Origin: a virus
DNA length: 37,616 nt
Strand: one strand, 5' to 3'
IMG/VR virus record: IMGVR_UViG_3300049043_000203
Location: 1-37,616 of that record
The notes below the pieces were generated by a model that worked only from the letters and a program-made list of their open reading frames with translations, was not told the origin of the DNA and did no database searches. Of the stretch, positions 8,958-16,729 are shown one piece after another. Both the position numbers and the translations under genes were made by a program. The first letter of the stretch is position 1, and each line of letters opens with the position of its first letter.

Positions 8958-9132
8958 TAGAGGATCCTTTCTTAGATTCAGTATACTTCCGAGCTTTTTT
9001 CTTAGCTTTAACTCGTTCTGGGAGATCTCCTTTAGTTTCGCGTTCGTACTCAGCAACTTTTTCCTTAGAAATCTCCCCGCGTTCAGCCATCGCGTAAAAT
9101 TTACGTCGTTGACTTTCTGATGCGAAAGGCAT
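8950..9132 (-). CDS. Small basic phage protein (MPFxSExQRRKFYAM type)
   Basis: A 60-residue, Lys/Arg/Glu-rich protein starting MPFASESQRRKFYAMAERG. Small proteins beginning this way, with an SExQRRKF N-terminus followed by a GEIS segment and a charged tail, are common in virion regions of phages from many hosts; their role is not known. The C-terminal half is very basic (RVKAKKKARKYTESKKG). The gene ends inside the start of the next gene. It is almost certainly real, but no function can be assigned. Confidence 0.7.
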   Translation of the reverse strand: MPFASESQRRKFYAMAERGEISKEKVAEYERETKGDLPERVKAKKKARKYTESKKGSSNA

Positions 9133-9134
9133 CG

Positions 9135-9809
9135 TTAAAAATACAGACCTTTACTAATATTAACAAGACCAGAACCAGAAAAATGCCCAAAGGAACTCAG
9201 ATCTAGTTTGGGAGATTGAATTAAACGCCACAAGTGTTGCATATTCCGAAAGCGAATATCGTCAATAAAAAGCCAACGAGGCTTACGCTTCAAATTAATT
9301 TGAGATAATTGACTTAAAAATAACGCTTCAAAAACATCATTTTTAGGGCCATCTAACATAATAAAATCCGCTTCTTGAAATAGTTCTGCGTATTTTTCAA
9401 AAACTTTTTTATCCCCAAGATCTTCTTTAACAAAGGTCAGTTTTTTTTCTATAAAGTCTGACTCTTTAAGAACAGTCCAGTCAAAACTGTTGTAATCTTC
9501 GATGTCAAAGGTATAAACACGAGAACTCGATTCAGAATTGTCCAGCATCACCCGCGCTGAACAACCTCGGTAAGTTCCAATGTCTACACACAGGGAAGGT
9601 TTTAAAACACTGATTAAACCGCTTAACAAGCGATAGTGCTCACCAGGGTAAATGTTGGCCCACTCGAAATCTGGTTCAATCTTATTAAACGAAGCTAAAA
9701 GTAAAGCTTCGATCACAAAAGGGTAATCCGAAAAATTCTGAGTTGCAGGATCATCATCGAGAGAAAAAAATTCGCTCGAAATAACATGCCGAGGGTTTTG
9801 GATTGACAT
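9135..9809 (-). CDS. Class I SAM-dependent methyltransferase
   Basis: Intact 224-residue protein with a class I methyltransferase core. Motif I is CVDIGTYRGCSARVML (about residues 73-88), an acidic residue ends strand two (YTFDIED), and ADFIMLDGPK forms the post-I motif. It resembles small-molecule or sugar methyltransferases of the Methyltransf_24 type. Along with the FkbM enzyme at 25870-26601 and several glycosyltransferases it may modify a glycan. The start codon comes only two or three bases after the T-tract of a strong terminator, leaving no room for a ribosome site. It may depend on read-through or a downstream start. Base composition is noticeably more AT-rich than its neighbours, suggesting recent acquisition. 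Confidence 0.75.
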   Translation of the reverse strand: MSIQNPRHVISSEFFSLDDDPATQNFSDYPFVIEALLLASFNKIEPDFEWANIYPGEHYRLLSGLISVLKPSLCVDIGTYRGCSARVMLDNSESSSRVYTFDIEDYNSFDWTVLKESDFIEKKLTFVKEDLGDKKVFEKYAELFQEADFIMLDGPKNDVFEALFLSQLSQINLKRKPRWLFIDDIRFRNMQHLWRLIQSPKLDLSSFGHFSGSGLVNISKGLYF

Positions 9810-9810
9810 A

Positions 9811-9840
9811 AGAAAAAAGACCCCGCCTAATTAGGCGGGG
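9811..9840 (-). terminator. Intrinsic terminator after the portal/scaffold region
   Basis: A perfect inverted repeat, CCCCGCCTAA then TTAGGCGGGG (9821-9840), followed on the minus strand by TCTTTTTTCTT. It ends the transcript from the 9866-10777 gene. Confidence 0.9.
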
Positions 9841-9865
9841 ATACGGATCGAATAGCGTAATTGTA

Positions 9866-10777
9866 TCAGGCGTTATCCATAAACAGGAGTTTGCCGCGGA
9901 AAGCATCAGGGCTCATTTGAGACAGATAGCGCCAAGCTTGCTCGGGGCTCTTGTTCATGGCTTCGCTGAAGCCGTTCCACTGAGTATCAGTGTCCACGCT
10001 GGGTGCACCGGCCAAAGCAGAGGCGGGCACAGCAGGAAGTTGATCGTAGCGTGGCTGATAATTCTGGGTATCAGCCTCAGTATCAACGGGATACACTTCC
10101 GTAAAGAAGCGATTGGTGTAATCAGCTAAATGATCCGGATCAGTCAGAATGTTCTGCATGGCCAGACCACGAGCAGCGATGTTTTCGAGAACTTCATGCT
10201 GCTGAATCAAGGCATCTTCCAGCACGGTGGCGTACTGGTTCAGAATGCCAGGAGCTTCCAGACCGAAGTGATTAACGACGGCGGCGGTTGCTTCGCTTAG
10301 TTGCGGGAGCTGTTGCTGCTCCGTAGAAGTCGGAGAGGAAGTCGGGGTTGTAGAGGCGCTGCTGTACGAGGTCGGCTGAGCCGTAGGGGCTTGGTACAGA
10401 TACGGTTGGGCCTGTAAACTCTGACTGTAAAGTTGAGTATCCTGCGGCGCCGTTTGATACTGCGGATACTGTGCTGTCTGGCTGGGGGACGGGGAGAGAC
10501 GGGACACCACCCGCTCCAGGCTGCCCATAGCCGCCTCCCACGGGTTGGACGGGGAGGACGTTGACGGAGACTGGCTGTACTGGCTGTTGGTAGAAGGGAC
10601 CGTAGCCAGTGTTGCCTGCGACGGCGCTTGTGGCATAGTTGCCGAAGGTGCCGCCTGGGTAGTTGCTACCCACTGGGGGTAAGCGGTAGAGCCCTGGTCC
10701 GCCGAGGGCGCCGCCTGAGGGGCTGCTACCGCCGGGGAGACCGGGCTCGGGATCGAAGCTTGGATCTGCTGGCTCAT
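9866..10777 (-). CDS. Probable scaffold-like head protein overlapping the portal gene
   Basis: Intact 303-residue protein. Residues 1-155 are low-complexity and Gln/Pro/Ser/Thr/Ala-rich. Residues 156-303 form a helical, acidic domain (EATAAVVNHFGLEAPGILN; LEDALIQQHEVLENIAARG). A disordered N-terminus with a helical C-terminus, placed just after the portal gene, is what scaffolding or assembly-chaperone proteins look like, so this is a reasonable but unproven guess. The first 506 nt are read in the +1 frame of the portal gene, which is also open and protein-like there. The start is ATG at 10777 with only a weak ribosome site (GGGCAG). Followed by a strong terminator. Confidence 0.72.
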   Translation of the reverse strand: MSQQIQASIPSPVSPAVAAPQAAPSADQGSTAYPQWVATTQAAPSATMPQAPSQATLATVPSTNSQYSQSPSTSSPSNPWEAAMGSLERVVSRLSPSPSQTAQYPQYQTAPQDTQLYSQSLQAQPYLYQAPTAQPTSYSSASTTPTSSPTSTEQQQLPQLSEATAAVVNHFGLEAPGILNQYATVLEDALIQQHEVLENIAARGLAMQNILTDPDHLADYTNRFFTEVYPVDTEADTQNYQPRYDQLPAVPASALAGAPSVDTDTQWNGFSEAMNKSPEQAWRYLSQMSPDAFRGKLLFMDNA

Positions 10778-12506
10778 AGCTGCCCGAGTAAGTCAGTTCT
10801 TGCGCAAGGTGGTCAAACGTCCTATAGAGCAAGGGCGTTATGTTTAGCCGAGGATCAGCCGCAAGCGGTTGATTCGGCGCAAGTGGATGTGGCGCTTGCA
10901 ACATCTGATTCAATAATAGTAGAAATTGTTGAAATGCGCCCTGCGTTTGTTGAATCATTCGGAAAGGGAATCCTTTCAACATGTCAGCTCTTTCCGATTC
11001 CGTTTTATCCGGGAACAGATATTTCAGAGCTTCGACACTATCGACGCCAAGTTCTTGCAAGTTCCGGACAACGATTGACTTTTGGTTGATGTCATACGCC
11101 GTGTCTTCGTAAACATCACCTTGGAAGCGATAAGTAACGTCACGATCGCCGTCAGGAGGCAAACCAAAGACCCCCCGTGGGACTTTGTTTTGCTGTAACG
11201 CAACCTGCATGGCTGCTGTAATTTCGCTTTCGTACTTAGCGACTTTTTTCTGATACCGCGCCAGCGCTTCTTCAGTTTGTTCTTTGGGTTCTGAGGGAGA
11301 CTCGAACCCCATGACCTGAATAAAACTTTCGCGGAAAACTTGCTCTTGATGATAAATAATCATCTCCAGCAAACGACAGAAGCCGTAAGTTAAAAAGCTT
11401 TTGTTCTTCCGCAAAGCCGTGGCCTGAGCACGACCCATCAAACCTTTAATTTCCGTTGCGGTAGCGCCAGCAGAAATCGAGATCTCATCAACGCCGCCGA
11501 GAGCCGTACGAATTTCTTCCCGAAGGAGAAGGGAATATCGGTTCATATCCCCATTAACCGGATCGGGCGTCATGTAGCCCACACGGTCGGACGGTTCGAC
11601 GTTCGCAATAACGCGAGGCACACGTAAGCCTCCGATCATTGCCGAAGAACCAAACGGTTCTGAGACACGGGTCGACGGAGTATCGCGACCAGCAAATCCG
11701 CTTTGACTGCTAATAGTCGGACGGAAGGTACGATCCGCATCCGAAGCTTCGACCAGATCACTACGCGGACGCGAACTAATCAGCGTGGGGTTACCAAAAA
11801 ACTCAATGTTTTTGGCAATGTTTTTGATCATGCTGTCGTGCAGCACGATCTGCTCCATAAACGGTTCAAACTCGCCTTCGCCTTCTGTGCCGCTGCTGTT
11901 GGGTTTATTTAAGACTTCAACAGCAGGAATAAAACCTAATTCGTTCGGTCGGCTGTTTTTCGGAGTTAAAACAGTACCGGGCTCCAGTTCAAAACTTAAT
12001 TCGCTATTAGATTCGAACTCACTAATTTTGTCCGCAGTGATTGATATACGGACATACCGCTTATTTTGCCCGTAGGTATCAGCAGGCAGCCCTAACGTCG
12101 AATTCCTTACTTTGTAGCTGTAAAGGATTACGACTTCCTCAATATCTCCGTTTATATCGTGATAAACGCGATACTGATTTTTGGGAAAGAAATAAATTTG
12201 ATATTTCAGTTTTGGATCTGGGCGGAAATAGAACAACCCGCACCCGTCGATCAAAAAATTACGGATAATCGCCGGAAAGCGAATATCCATGCGGTTGAGA
12301 CTAATTAAAGACTCTAAAAATTTGCTCCGAGCCTTGTAAGTATCCTGCTCGCAATAGAAAAACAGGCCCTTTTTGATCATTAGCAGCGTCATCTGCTGCA
12401 GATGACTCAGAACGACCATCGTGGCAGACTGTTTGCTGCGATCTTGCGACCGAGAGGCTTCAAGAATCTCGGTAAACCGCTGACGAACGCTCAAATTGTC
12501 TGCCAT
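10272..12506 (-). CDS. Phage portal protein
   Basis: Intact 744-residue portal protein, the ring at the capsid vertex through which DNA is packaged. It begins MADNLSVRQRFTEI. The N-terminal half has the portal wing/stem pattern (IIRNFLIDGCGLFYFRPDP; FFGNPTLISSRPRSD). The central part EEIRTALGGVDEISISAGA followed by ATEIKGLMGRAQATALRK matches the clip/stem region of SPP1-type portals. The last 170 residues are a Gly/Pro/Tyr/Gln-rich tail ending in RSNRRRR, longer than usual. That tail is encoded in the same DNA as the N-terminus of the next gene, in another frame. The gene lies between a small basic protein gene and the scaffold candidate, as in many head modules. Confidence 0.88.
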   Translation of the reverse strand: MADNLSVRQRFTEILEASRSQDRSKQSATMVVLSHLQQMTLLMIKKGLFFYCEQDTYKARSKFLESLISLNRMDIRFPAIIRNFLIDGCGLFYFRPDPKLKYQIYFFPKNQYRVYHDINGDIEEVVILYSYKVRNSTLGLPADTYGQNKRYVRISITADKISEFESNSELSFELEPGTVLTPKNSRPNELGFIPAVEVLNKPNSSGTEGEGEFEPFMEQIVLHDSMIKNIAKNIEFFGNPTLISSRPRSDLVEASDADRTFRPTISSQSGFAGRDTPSTRVSEPFGSSAMIGGLRVPRVIANVEPSDRVGYMTPDPVNGDMNRYSLLLREEIRTALGGVDEISISAGATATEIKGLMGRAQATALRKNKSFLTYGFCRLLEMIIYHQEQVFRESFIQVMGFESPSEPKEQTEEALARYQKKVAKYESEITAAMQVALQQNKVPRGVFGLPPDGDRDVTYRFQGDVYEDTAYDINQKSIVVRNLQELGVDSVEALKYLFPDKTESERADMLKGFPFRMIQQTQGAFQQFLLLLNQMLQAPHPLAPNQPLAADPRLNITPLLYRTFDHLAQELTYSGSYEPADPSFDPEPGLPGGSSPSGGALGGPGLYRLPPVGSNYPGGTFGNYATSAVAGNTGYGPFYQQPVQPVSVNVLPVQPVGGGYGQPGAGGVPSLPVPQPDSTVSAVSNGAAGYSTLQSEFTGPTVSVPSPYGSADLVQQRLYNPDFLSDFYGAATAPATKRSNRRRR

Positions 12507-12537
12507 GGCCTCTATTTACGATTTTTAAGGCCGAAAA

Positions 12538-12711
12538 TCAGCGTTTGCCGCTTTCTTTTTCGGCGTTACGCTTCATTTTGGCCTTTTGAGCCTTACGAAG
12601 TGCTTCTTTGCGGCCAGCTTTAGACTTTTCGTCACCGTGCTTACCGCCTTCACCTTGCTTTTCTTTAGCTTCGAAGTGCTCCCGAAGCGCTTCAGGCATT
12701 TTTTCAGCCAT
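12538..12711 (-). CDS. Small highly charged protein
   Basis: A 57-residue Lys/Glu/Arg-rich protein, MAEKMPEALREHFEAKEKQ, with a strongly basic tail (EALRKAQKAKMKRNAEKE). The start at 12711 is chosen over upstream in-frame starts because it overlaps the preceding gene's stop codon by only 8 nt (ATGGCTGA), as expected for coupled phage genes. It may be a DNA-binding or packaged protein by charge alone. Function unknown. Confidence 0.65.
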   Translation of the reverse strand: MAEKMPEALREHFEAKEKQGEGGKHGDEKSKAGRKEALRKAQKAKMKRNAEKESGKR

Positions 12712-13546
12712 TTGGTAAAAGATACTGCCGTACTCTATCAAGTTTAAACAATTCTGGCGGCAAAAGCTCATGCGGATACGGCTCAAGAATGTGATCCGTC
12801 CTTCCGAGTGGGTCCGTACCACCGGCTTGTGCTTTGTATGCGTCTAAATGAGCCAGCATTTCTTCGCTATTAGCGGGAGCTACTGAATTAGGGATATCAT
12901 CAAAACAATGAGAGAACGAGGTAACCTTACGCTTCATACGTGCGGGGTCACCCATCCAGGAAAAATGCCATCCGGCGTCGCAATCACCCAAAACAATATC
13001 GTTTGGATTTTGACGAATTTGGGAAGGAGTCTGCTCTAAATGGTCGTAGAGCACGACAGTCCCACAAGTCCAGTTATTGGGGGCTTTTGAGTTATCGCCG
13101 TTGGGGTCTTTAACCCGCAAGTCTGCTCGCCCATAAAACATTGGCATAGATAGCCGCACACAACGAGCGGGATCTGCCTTCGCTAATTCAACAGCCTCTA
13201 AAAGTTTCTCGGGCTTCGGAATTTCATCTACATCACTGAAGAAAAAGACCGAATCAGGCGGGCACATCCGCATCCCCACGCTGAGAGCATCACGTTGCGC
13301 ATATTCGCGTGACCAAGGAATGCTGCATTCCTCTGGAGTAGGCAGTTCTACGTGGAGGACCTGTAGTTTATCGTCCGGCAACCCAAGCTCTTTAATAGTT
13401 TCAACGCAGGTAAAAGGTTTTGGGTCGCCACGGAAGGTGCGGTTACCGTCCGTGATGATGAAACCATCGACAATATCTTTAAGAATATGGTACCGGAGCT
13501 CAAGCAGCTCTTTTTCGTCAAAATATAAAAAACAGTCGAACAGCAT
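12704..13546 (-). CDS. Glycosyltransferase family 17 protein
   Basis: Intact 280-residue enzyme of the GT17 type, the family of beta-1,4-mannosyl-glycoprotein N-acetylglucosaminyltransferases. Matching features in order: the start FDCFLYFDEKELLELRYHIL, then VDGFIITDGNRTFRG, the SREYAQRDAL block, a metal/nucleotide-sugar DxD segment FFSDVDEIPKP (about residue 100), and AGWHFSWMG near the end. It would transfer a sugar from a nucleotide-sugar donor. It lies inside the head operon between the small-gene run and the portal gene, suggesting glycosylation of virion proteins or a related glycan. The acceptor cannot be read from sequence. Confidence 0.85.
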   Translation of the reverse strand: MLFDCFLYFDEKELLELRYHILKDIVDGFIITDGNRTFRGDPKPFTCVETIKELGLPDDKLQVLHVELPTPEECSIPWSREYAQRDALSVGMRMCPPDSVFFFSDVDEIPKPEKLLEAVELAKADPARCVRLSMPMFYGRADLRVKDPNGDNSKAPNNWTCGTVVLYDHLEQTPSQIRQNPNDIVLGDCDAGWHFSWMGDPARMKRKVTSFSHCFDDIPNSVAPANSEEMLAHLDAYKAQAGGTDPLGRTDHILEPYPHELLPPELFKLDRVRQYLLPNG

Positions 13547-13571
13547 TTAGCGCTTAGAGACTGTCAGTATG

Positions 13572-13892
13572 TTACTGCTTTACTGCGGGGTTGCCACCGC
13601 CTCCGGCGCGCATAATGACGGAACCATTACTGGGGCGGCGCTCCTTGGCGATCGACAGAAGCTCGCGTTTTAAAGATTCAGTATCATACGCAGGTCCTTC
13701 ATCTTGCCCATAGGTGCCTGACTGAGGACCAACGGCTCCTCCCATATAAGCACCGTCATAATCCGCACCGTAACGTGCGTCAGCCATACCCGCACCCTGA
13801 ATCTGAGCCTGCATATCCGATGCACGCTCCATATCGTTAAATGCCGCACCAAAAAATTCGCCGGCGCGACCAAAAGGACTAGCGGTACGCAT
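13572..13892 (-). CDS. Small Gly/Ala-rich virion-module protein
   Basis: A 106-residue protein rich in Gly, Ala and Tyr in its first 65 residues (GADYDGAYMGGAVGPQSGTY), followed by a helical basic segment (ESLKRELLSIAKERRPS). Its start codon overlaps the stop of the upstream gene in a TAATG junction at 13892, so translation is coupled. No family recognised. It is part of a run of four overlapping small genes (13572-14542). Confidence 0.6.
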   Translation of the reverse strand: MRTASPFGRAGEFFGAAFNDMERASDMQAQIQGAGMADARYGADYDGAYMGGAVGPQSGTYGQDEGPAYDTESLKRELLSIAKERRPSNGSVIMRAGGGGNPAVKQ

Positions 13893-14107
13893 TAGGACTC
13901 CTTGCGTTTGATGTACTCGGAAGCTCTTCGACGAGCTTCACGAGCTTTTTCAGTGTTCGGGACGCGAGTATTTACCGGTTTATCTCCACGGGTGGCCTCT
14001 TTCTTTCGCTCATCCGTGGCGCGACGCTCTTCCGGACTCAAAGCTGCCCAAGCTGCACGGGGAAGATACCGTTCGGTGCGTCCTTTTTCGCGAGCTAGAT
14101 CAGCCAT
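13892..14107 (-). CDS. Small basic helical protein
   Basis: A 71-residue protein rich in Arg, Lys, Glu and Ala (LSPEERRATDERKKEATRG), predicted helical throughout. It overlaps the upstream gene by 8 nt and the downstream gene by a TAATG junction. The charge pattern suggests nucleic-acid binding or a packaged protein. No family recognised and no function assigned. Confidence 0.6.
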   Translation of the reverse strand: MADLAREKGRTERYLPRAAWAALSPEERRATDERKKEATRGDKPVNTRVPNTEKAREARRRASEYIKRKES

Positions 14108-14312
14108 AAAGCTTTCCCTTCATCAAGGCTTGATCAGTTAACGCTTTTTTGATCAGCTCGTCCTTAGTTATATCAATCAAACCAGCCATCAAGCTTTGCT
14201 GCGTAGGCGAAGATAGCCACGTGGCAAAATCACTGGATTCAGGCAAAGACTTTTCCCGGAAGCTTCTGCCGCCAGAAAGAGCTGCTACTAAATCAGCGGT
14301 AGAAAAACTCAT
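14100..14312 (-). CDS. Small hypothetical protein
   Basis: A 70-residue protein, MSFSTADLVAALSGGRSFR, mostly helical with a short Ser/Pro region in the middle. Its first base is shared with the end of the upstream gene and its 3' end overlaps the next gene by 8 nt, so it belongs to the coupled small-gene run. No family or function recognised. Confidence 0.6.
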   Translation of the reverse strand: MSFSTADLVAALSGGRSFREKSLPESSDFATWLSSPTQQSLMAGLIDITKDELIKKALTDQALMKGKLYG

Positions 14313-14542
14313 TAGTCTTTTTTGGATTTTTCGTACTCTTCCCGAGTCTGCCAGTCTTCTTTAGACCAGCGGGAAAGGCGATTCTCCGAAGATTTTTTGC
14401 CTTCGTAAGTTCCGCCCATTTCTTTATAATACTTTGTGGCGAGCTGCATGGCCCGAGCGCTGTGACCGCCAAGTTTTTTCCGGGCTTTTGCTTTAGCTGC
14501 AGCCCATTTAGCAGGGTCTCGTTTTTTGGCGATTTCAGCCAT
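14312..14542 (-). CDS. DUF5872-like small protein
   Basis: A 76-residue basic protein. The pattern AKKRDPAKWAAAKAKARKK, then GGHSARAMQLATKYYKEMGG, YEGKK and a SRWSKEDWQT ending matches the DUF5872-type small proteins found in aquatic phages and algal viruses. Their function is not known. It is the first of four overlapping small genes, three bases downstream of the 14545-14829 gene, so the whole run is probably one transcript. The assignment is from memory of the family pattern. Confidence 0.68.
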   Translation of the reverse strand: MAEIAKKRDPAKWAAAKAKARKKLGGHSARAMQLATKYYKEMGGTYEGKKSSENRLSRWSKEDWQTREEYEKSKKD

Positions 14543-14544
14543 GA

Positions 14545-14829
14545 TTAATAAAGCACGTAGCAGTGCTCAACCGTGGACGTGCCGCTAATCTGCGTAATAG
14601 AGATCGGCAGTAACACATCAGTGCGAATATGACTGAAGGTAATTGGATCTTTGGAATCAGCAAGCACTACTACCAAAGTTTTATCGGCATTCTTGTTGGC
14701 GCTTTCTATGTAGATTCCACGGCAGGCGGCAAAATTAGTGTTTGTGCCAGAGGCATTTACTAAAAAACCACTTGCGTAAGGCAACGAAGCCGTTTGACCG
14801 TATACGCCTCCAAAAGCTCTAACGTCCAT
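14545..14829 (-). CDS. Small beta-rich virion-like protein
   Basis: A 94-residue protein with alternating polar and hydrophobic residues (GIYIESANKNADKTLVVVL; LLPISITQISGTSTVEHCY), typical of a compact beta fold. Phages commonly encode proteins of this size as head decorations or spikes, but I recognise no specific family. It sits two bases after the DUF3310 gene's stop and three bases before the next start. Confidence 0.58.
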   Translation of the reverse strand: MDVRAFGGVYGQTASLPYASGFLVNASGTNTNFAACRGIYIESANKNADKTLVVVLADSKDPITFSHIRTDVLLPISITQISGTSTVEHCYVLY

Positions 14830-14831
14830 AT

Positions 14832-15200
14832 TCAGTCCAATGTCTCTATCAGTTTAGTCAAATATTCAGCCGCTTTTTCTAAATCCTGTTTTCCGTTTTT
14901 TTGCTCCCAGCGCCACAGGTATTTTTGAATGTTTCCCCATAAAAAACCTTTATATTTTTCAGCTCCCATACTAGCGCGAATTACATCATAACACTCTAAG
15001 CCATTACGTGAGTAGTAATTAGGTTTAACCGCATTATTAGCTATTGAGCAAGAAGAGTCCATACAAATAATATCTGGACTCGATTTTTTGAAAAAGTTGT
15101 ACTTAGTGTGCTGAGTTAAACCACCAGATGGTTCCACCGTGTTGTTCCAAAAATCGTCGAAGTCGGTAGGCGTCGCTTCGGTAAAGCGTTTTTCGTTCAT
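14832..15200 (-). CDS. DUF3310 protein
   Basis: A 122-residue protein whose C-terminal 60 residues match DUF3310: the block NGLECYDVIRASMGAEKYKG is followed by FLWGNIQKYLWRWEQKNGKQ and a closing DLEKAAEYLTKLIETL helix. DUF3310 proteins are common in phages and are sometimes annotated as nucleotide-kinase-like, but the activity is not settled. I place the start at the ATG at 15200 (MNEKRF), which has an AGG five bases upstream. An in-frame ATG at 15287 would overlap the previous gene by 26 nt and adds Cys/Trp-rich residues atypical for the family. Confidence 0.8.
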   Translation of the reverse strand: MNEKRFTEATPTDFDDFWNNTVEPSGGLTQHTKYNFFKKSSPDIICMDSSCSIANNAVKPNYYSRNGLECYDVIRASMGAEKYKGFLWGNIQKYLWRWEQKNGKQDLEKAAEYLTKLIETLD

Positions 15201-15261
15201 TTTTACCTGCGAAGTAGTAACAAATGTGAACGTATTCGGCACCTCGCGGGACCACTTTAAA

Positions 15262-16134
15262 TCACAAAACAAGCATCTCCTCAACATATATTAAATCTTT
15301 TTCCTTTTCTTTAAACTGTTTCGAGTATTTATCGTCGTCATGACGTATCAAACCAAACTCTAAAATCTCATAATGATCATTACGCTTAGCAACAGGTACA
15401 CAACGCCTGTGCTCATAGTTCTGCGGCAAATACTCAAAAGCTAAACCCATTGAACTCCGATCAGCAATGGGCCAATTTCGAATACCTGTTTTCGGGTAGC
15501 TCTTCTGAGGATCGAAACTGTCAGACCTTATATAAAGATCGCCATCCCGTTGATTCAAAATCATCCCGCAGTAATAAGGACTGCCTAACTGAATAAAGAA
15601 ATCAACCTCAAAATCGACAACCAGAATTTTGGGAACTGTAAAACCAATATTGTGCCAAACGTTAGGCGTTTCCTTACTTAAATTCCAACGTTCATAATTA
15701 CCAATTGGAATTCGTCGTCCGTCAAGATTTTCATATAGACCGAAGCCCGGCTCTAAGCCGTACCGTTCCAGCACAGGCTTCCACTTGACAAAGTAATCAA
15801 AGTTATCCTTACGGATTAAGACATCATTTTCTTGATAAATGTAGTAATCAGCCACGCGATTCAGAATCGCTAGAGCTAAGTCAGTTTTATGCGCCCAGGT
15901 CAAAAACCAACCCGAATAATCTGGAGACGCAACCTTAATTTCAGTTTTTATATTTTTAAACTGAGTTAAAACACTCTCAAGTGTTTCGACATCGTTCTGC
16001 GCTTCGTAATTGACATAGATATATACGGTTACATCGTGAGGAAATTTTTCATACTCACTTAAGACATTAATTAAAGGATTTAAACGAACAAGGGGATTGT
16101 GCGCAGTGATCGCGACCCAGAGTTTTTTAGTCAT
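15262..16134 (-). CDS. Putative GT-A type glycosyltransferase
   Basis: Intact 290-residue protein. It begins with a nucleotide-sugar-binding style strand and loop (KKLWVAITAHNPLVRLNPLI). At about residues 97-104 it has YYIYQENDVLI, which sits where GT-A enzymes carry their metal-binding acidic motif. The rest is aromatic-rich. The gene is one base past the terminase stop and is not part of any usual packaging set, so it fits the window's collection of glycan-active genes. It is more AT-rich than the terminase. The fold is inferred; no specific family was recognised. Confidence 0.5.
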   Translation of the reverse strand: MTKKLWVAITAHNPLVRLNPLINVLSEYEKFPHDVTVYIYVNYEAQNDVETLESVLTQFKNIKTEIKVASPDYSGWFLTWAHKTDLALAILNRVADYYIYQENDVLIRKDNFDYFVKWKPVLERYGLEPGFGLYENLDGRRIPIGNYERWNLSKETPNVWHNIGFTVPKILVVDFEVDFFIQLGSPYYCGMILNQRDGDLYIRSDSFDPQKSYPKTGIRNWPIADRSSMGLAFEYLPQNYEHRRCVPVAKRNDHYEILEFGLIRHDDDKYSKQFKEKEKDLIYVEEMLVL

Positions 16135-16135
16135 T

Positions 16136-16729
16136 TCAGTATTCGATGCTGAAGTTACCGCGACGCTGTAAAAACTGGATTAGCCAGGTGTAGGCGTCCA
16201 GTAGGTCATCGTGAGCCGTGGCACCGACGTTGATCAACTGATCGAACAAAGCGTCGAATTTTCGGTATTTATTGAACACGATTTTCTTGTTTTCTAGCAA
16301 ACCTAAAGTCCCCCGGAAGCGGGCAATTTTGTCTCCTCTAAAGCCCTTCACTTCGTGAATATGTAAATTACCAAGCTCTCGCTCATTAATTAACACACGT
16401 CGAAGATCAGCAGCCAAAGATGCTTGATACGCCACGGATTCCACGACCAACGTAATTGTGGAATACGTCGGCATAAACTGCCCATCGTGCTGAGTGAGGA
16501 TACCCCACTCCAGCAGCATGTCGCAGAGCAGATCTATTTTCTCCAGATTTCCAATCGACCGGCATTGATGCGCGTCAATGATGTAATACTTATCGCCAAG
16601 GCGTCCTCCTAAAACAAAAGCCGTATAGTCGCTCGTTTCGTTTTTACTGGCCGATAAGTCAATACCGACCGCAAGCGAATCAAACTCGGTGACTACTTCT
16701 CCTTTAATAAGTAAGTCAGGGTGACACAA
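16136..16729 (-). CDS. terL: Terminase large subunit, nuclease domain
   Basis: The C-terminal RNase H-like nuclease of the DNA-packaging motor, which cuts the concatemer. The first catalytic acidic strand is LAVGIDLSASKNETSDYTAF; the last is HDDLLDAYTWL. It is separated from the ATPase part by a frame change near 16,730: one extra base in GATTTGGTTGTGTCACCC stops the ATPase frame, and removing a G gives continuous SDLVCHPDLLIKGE. There is no ribosome site or proper start here, so this is not a separate gene. With the intein and its own breaks corrected it completes a normal terminase. TerL must be intact in a viable phage. Confidence 0.85.
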   Translation of the reverse strand: MCHPDLLIKGEVVTEFDSLAVGIDLSASKNETSDYTAFVLGGRLGDKYYIIDAHQCRSIGNLEKIDLLCDMLLEWGILTQHDGQFMPTYSTITLVVESVAYQASLAADLRRVLINERELGNLHIHEVKGFRGDKIARFRGTLGLLENKKIVFNKYRKFDALFDQLINVGATAHDDLLDAYTWLIQFLQRRGNFSIEY

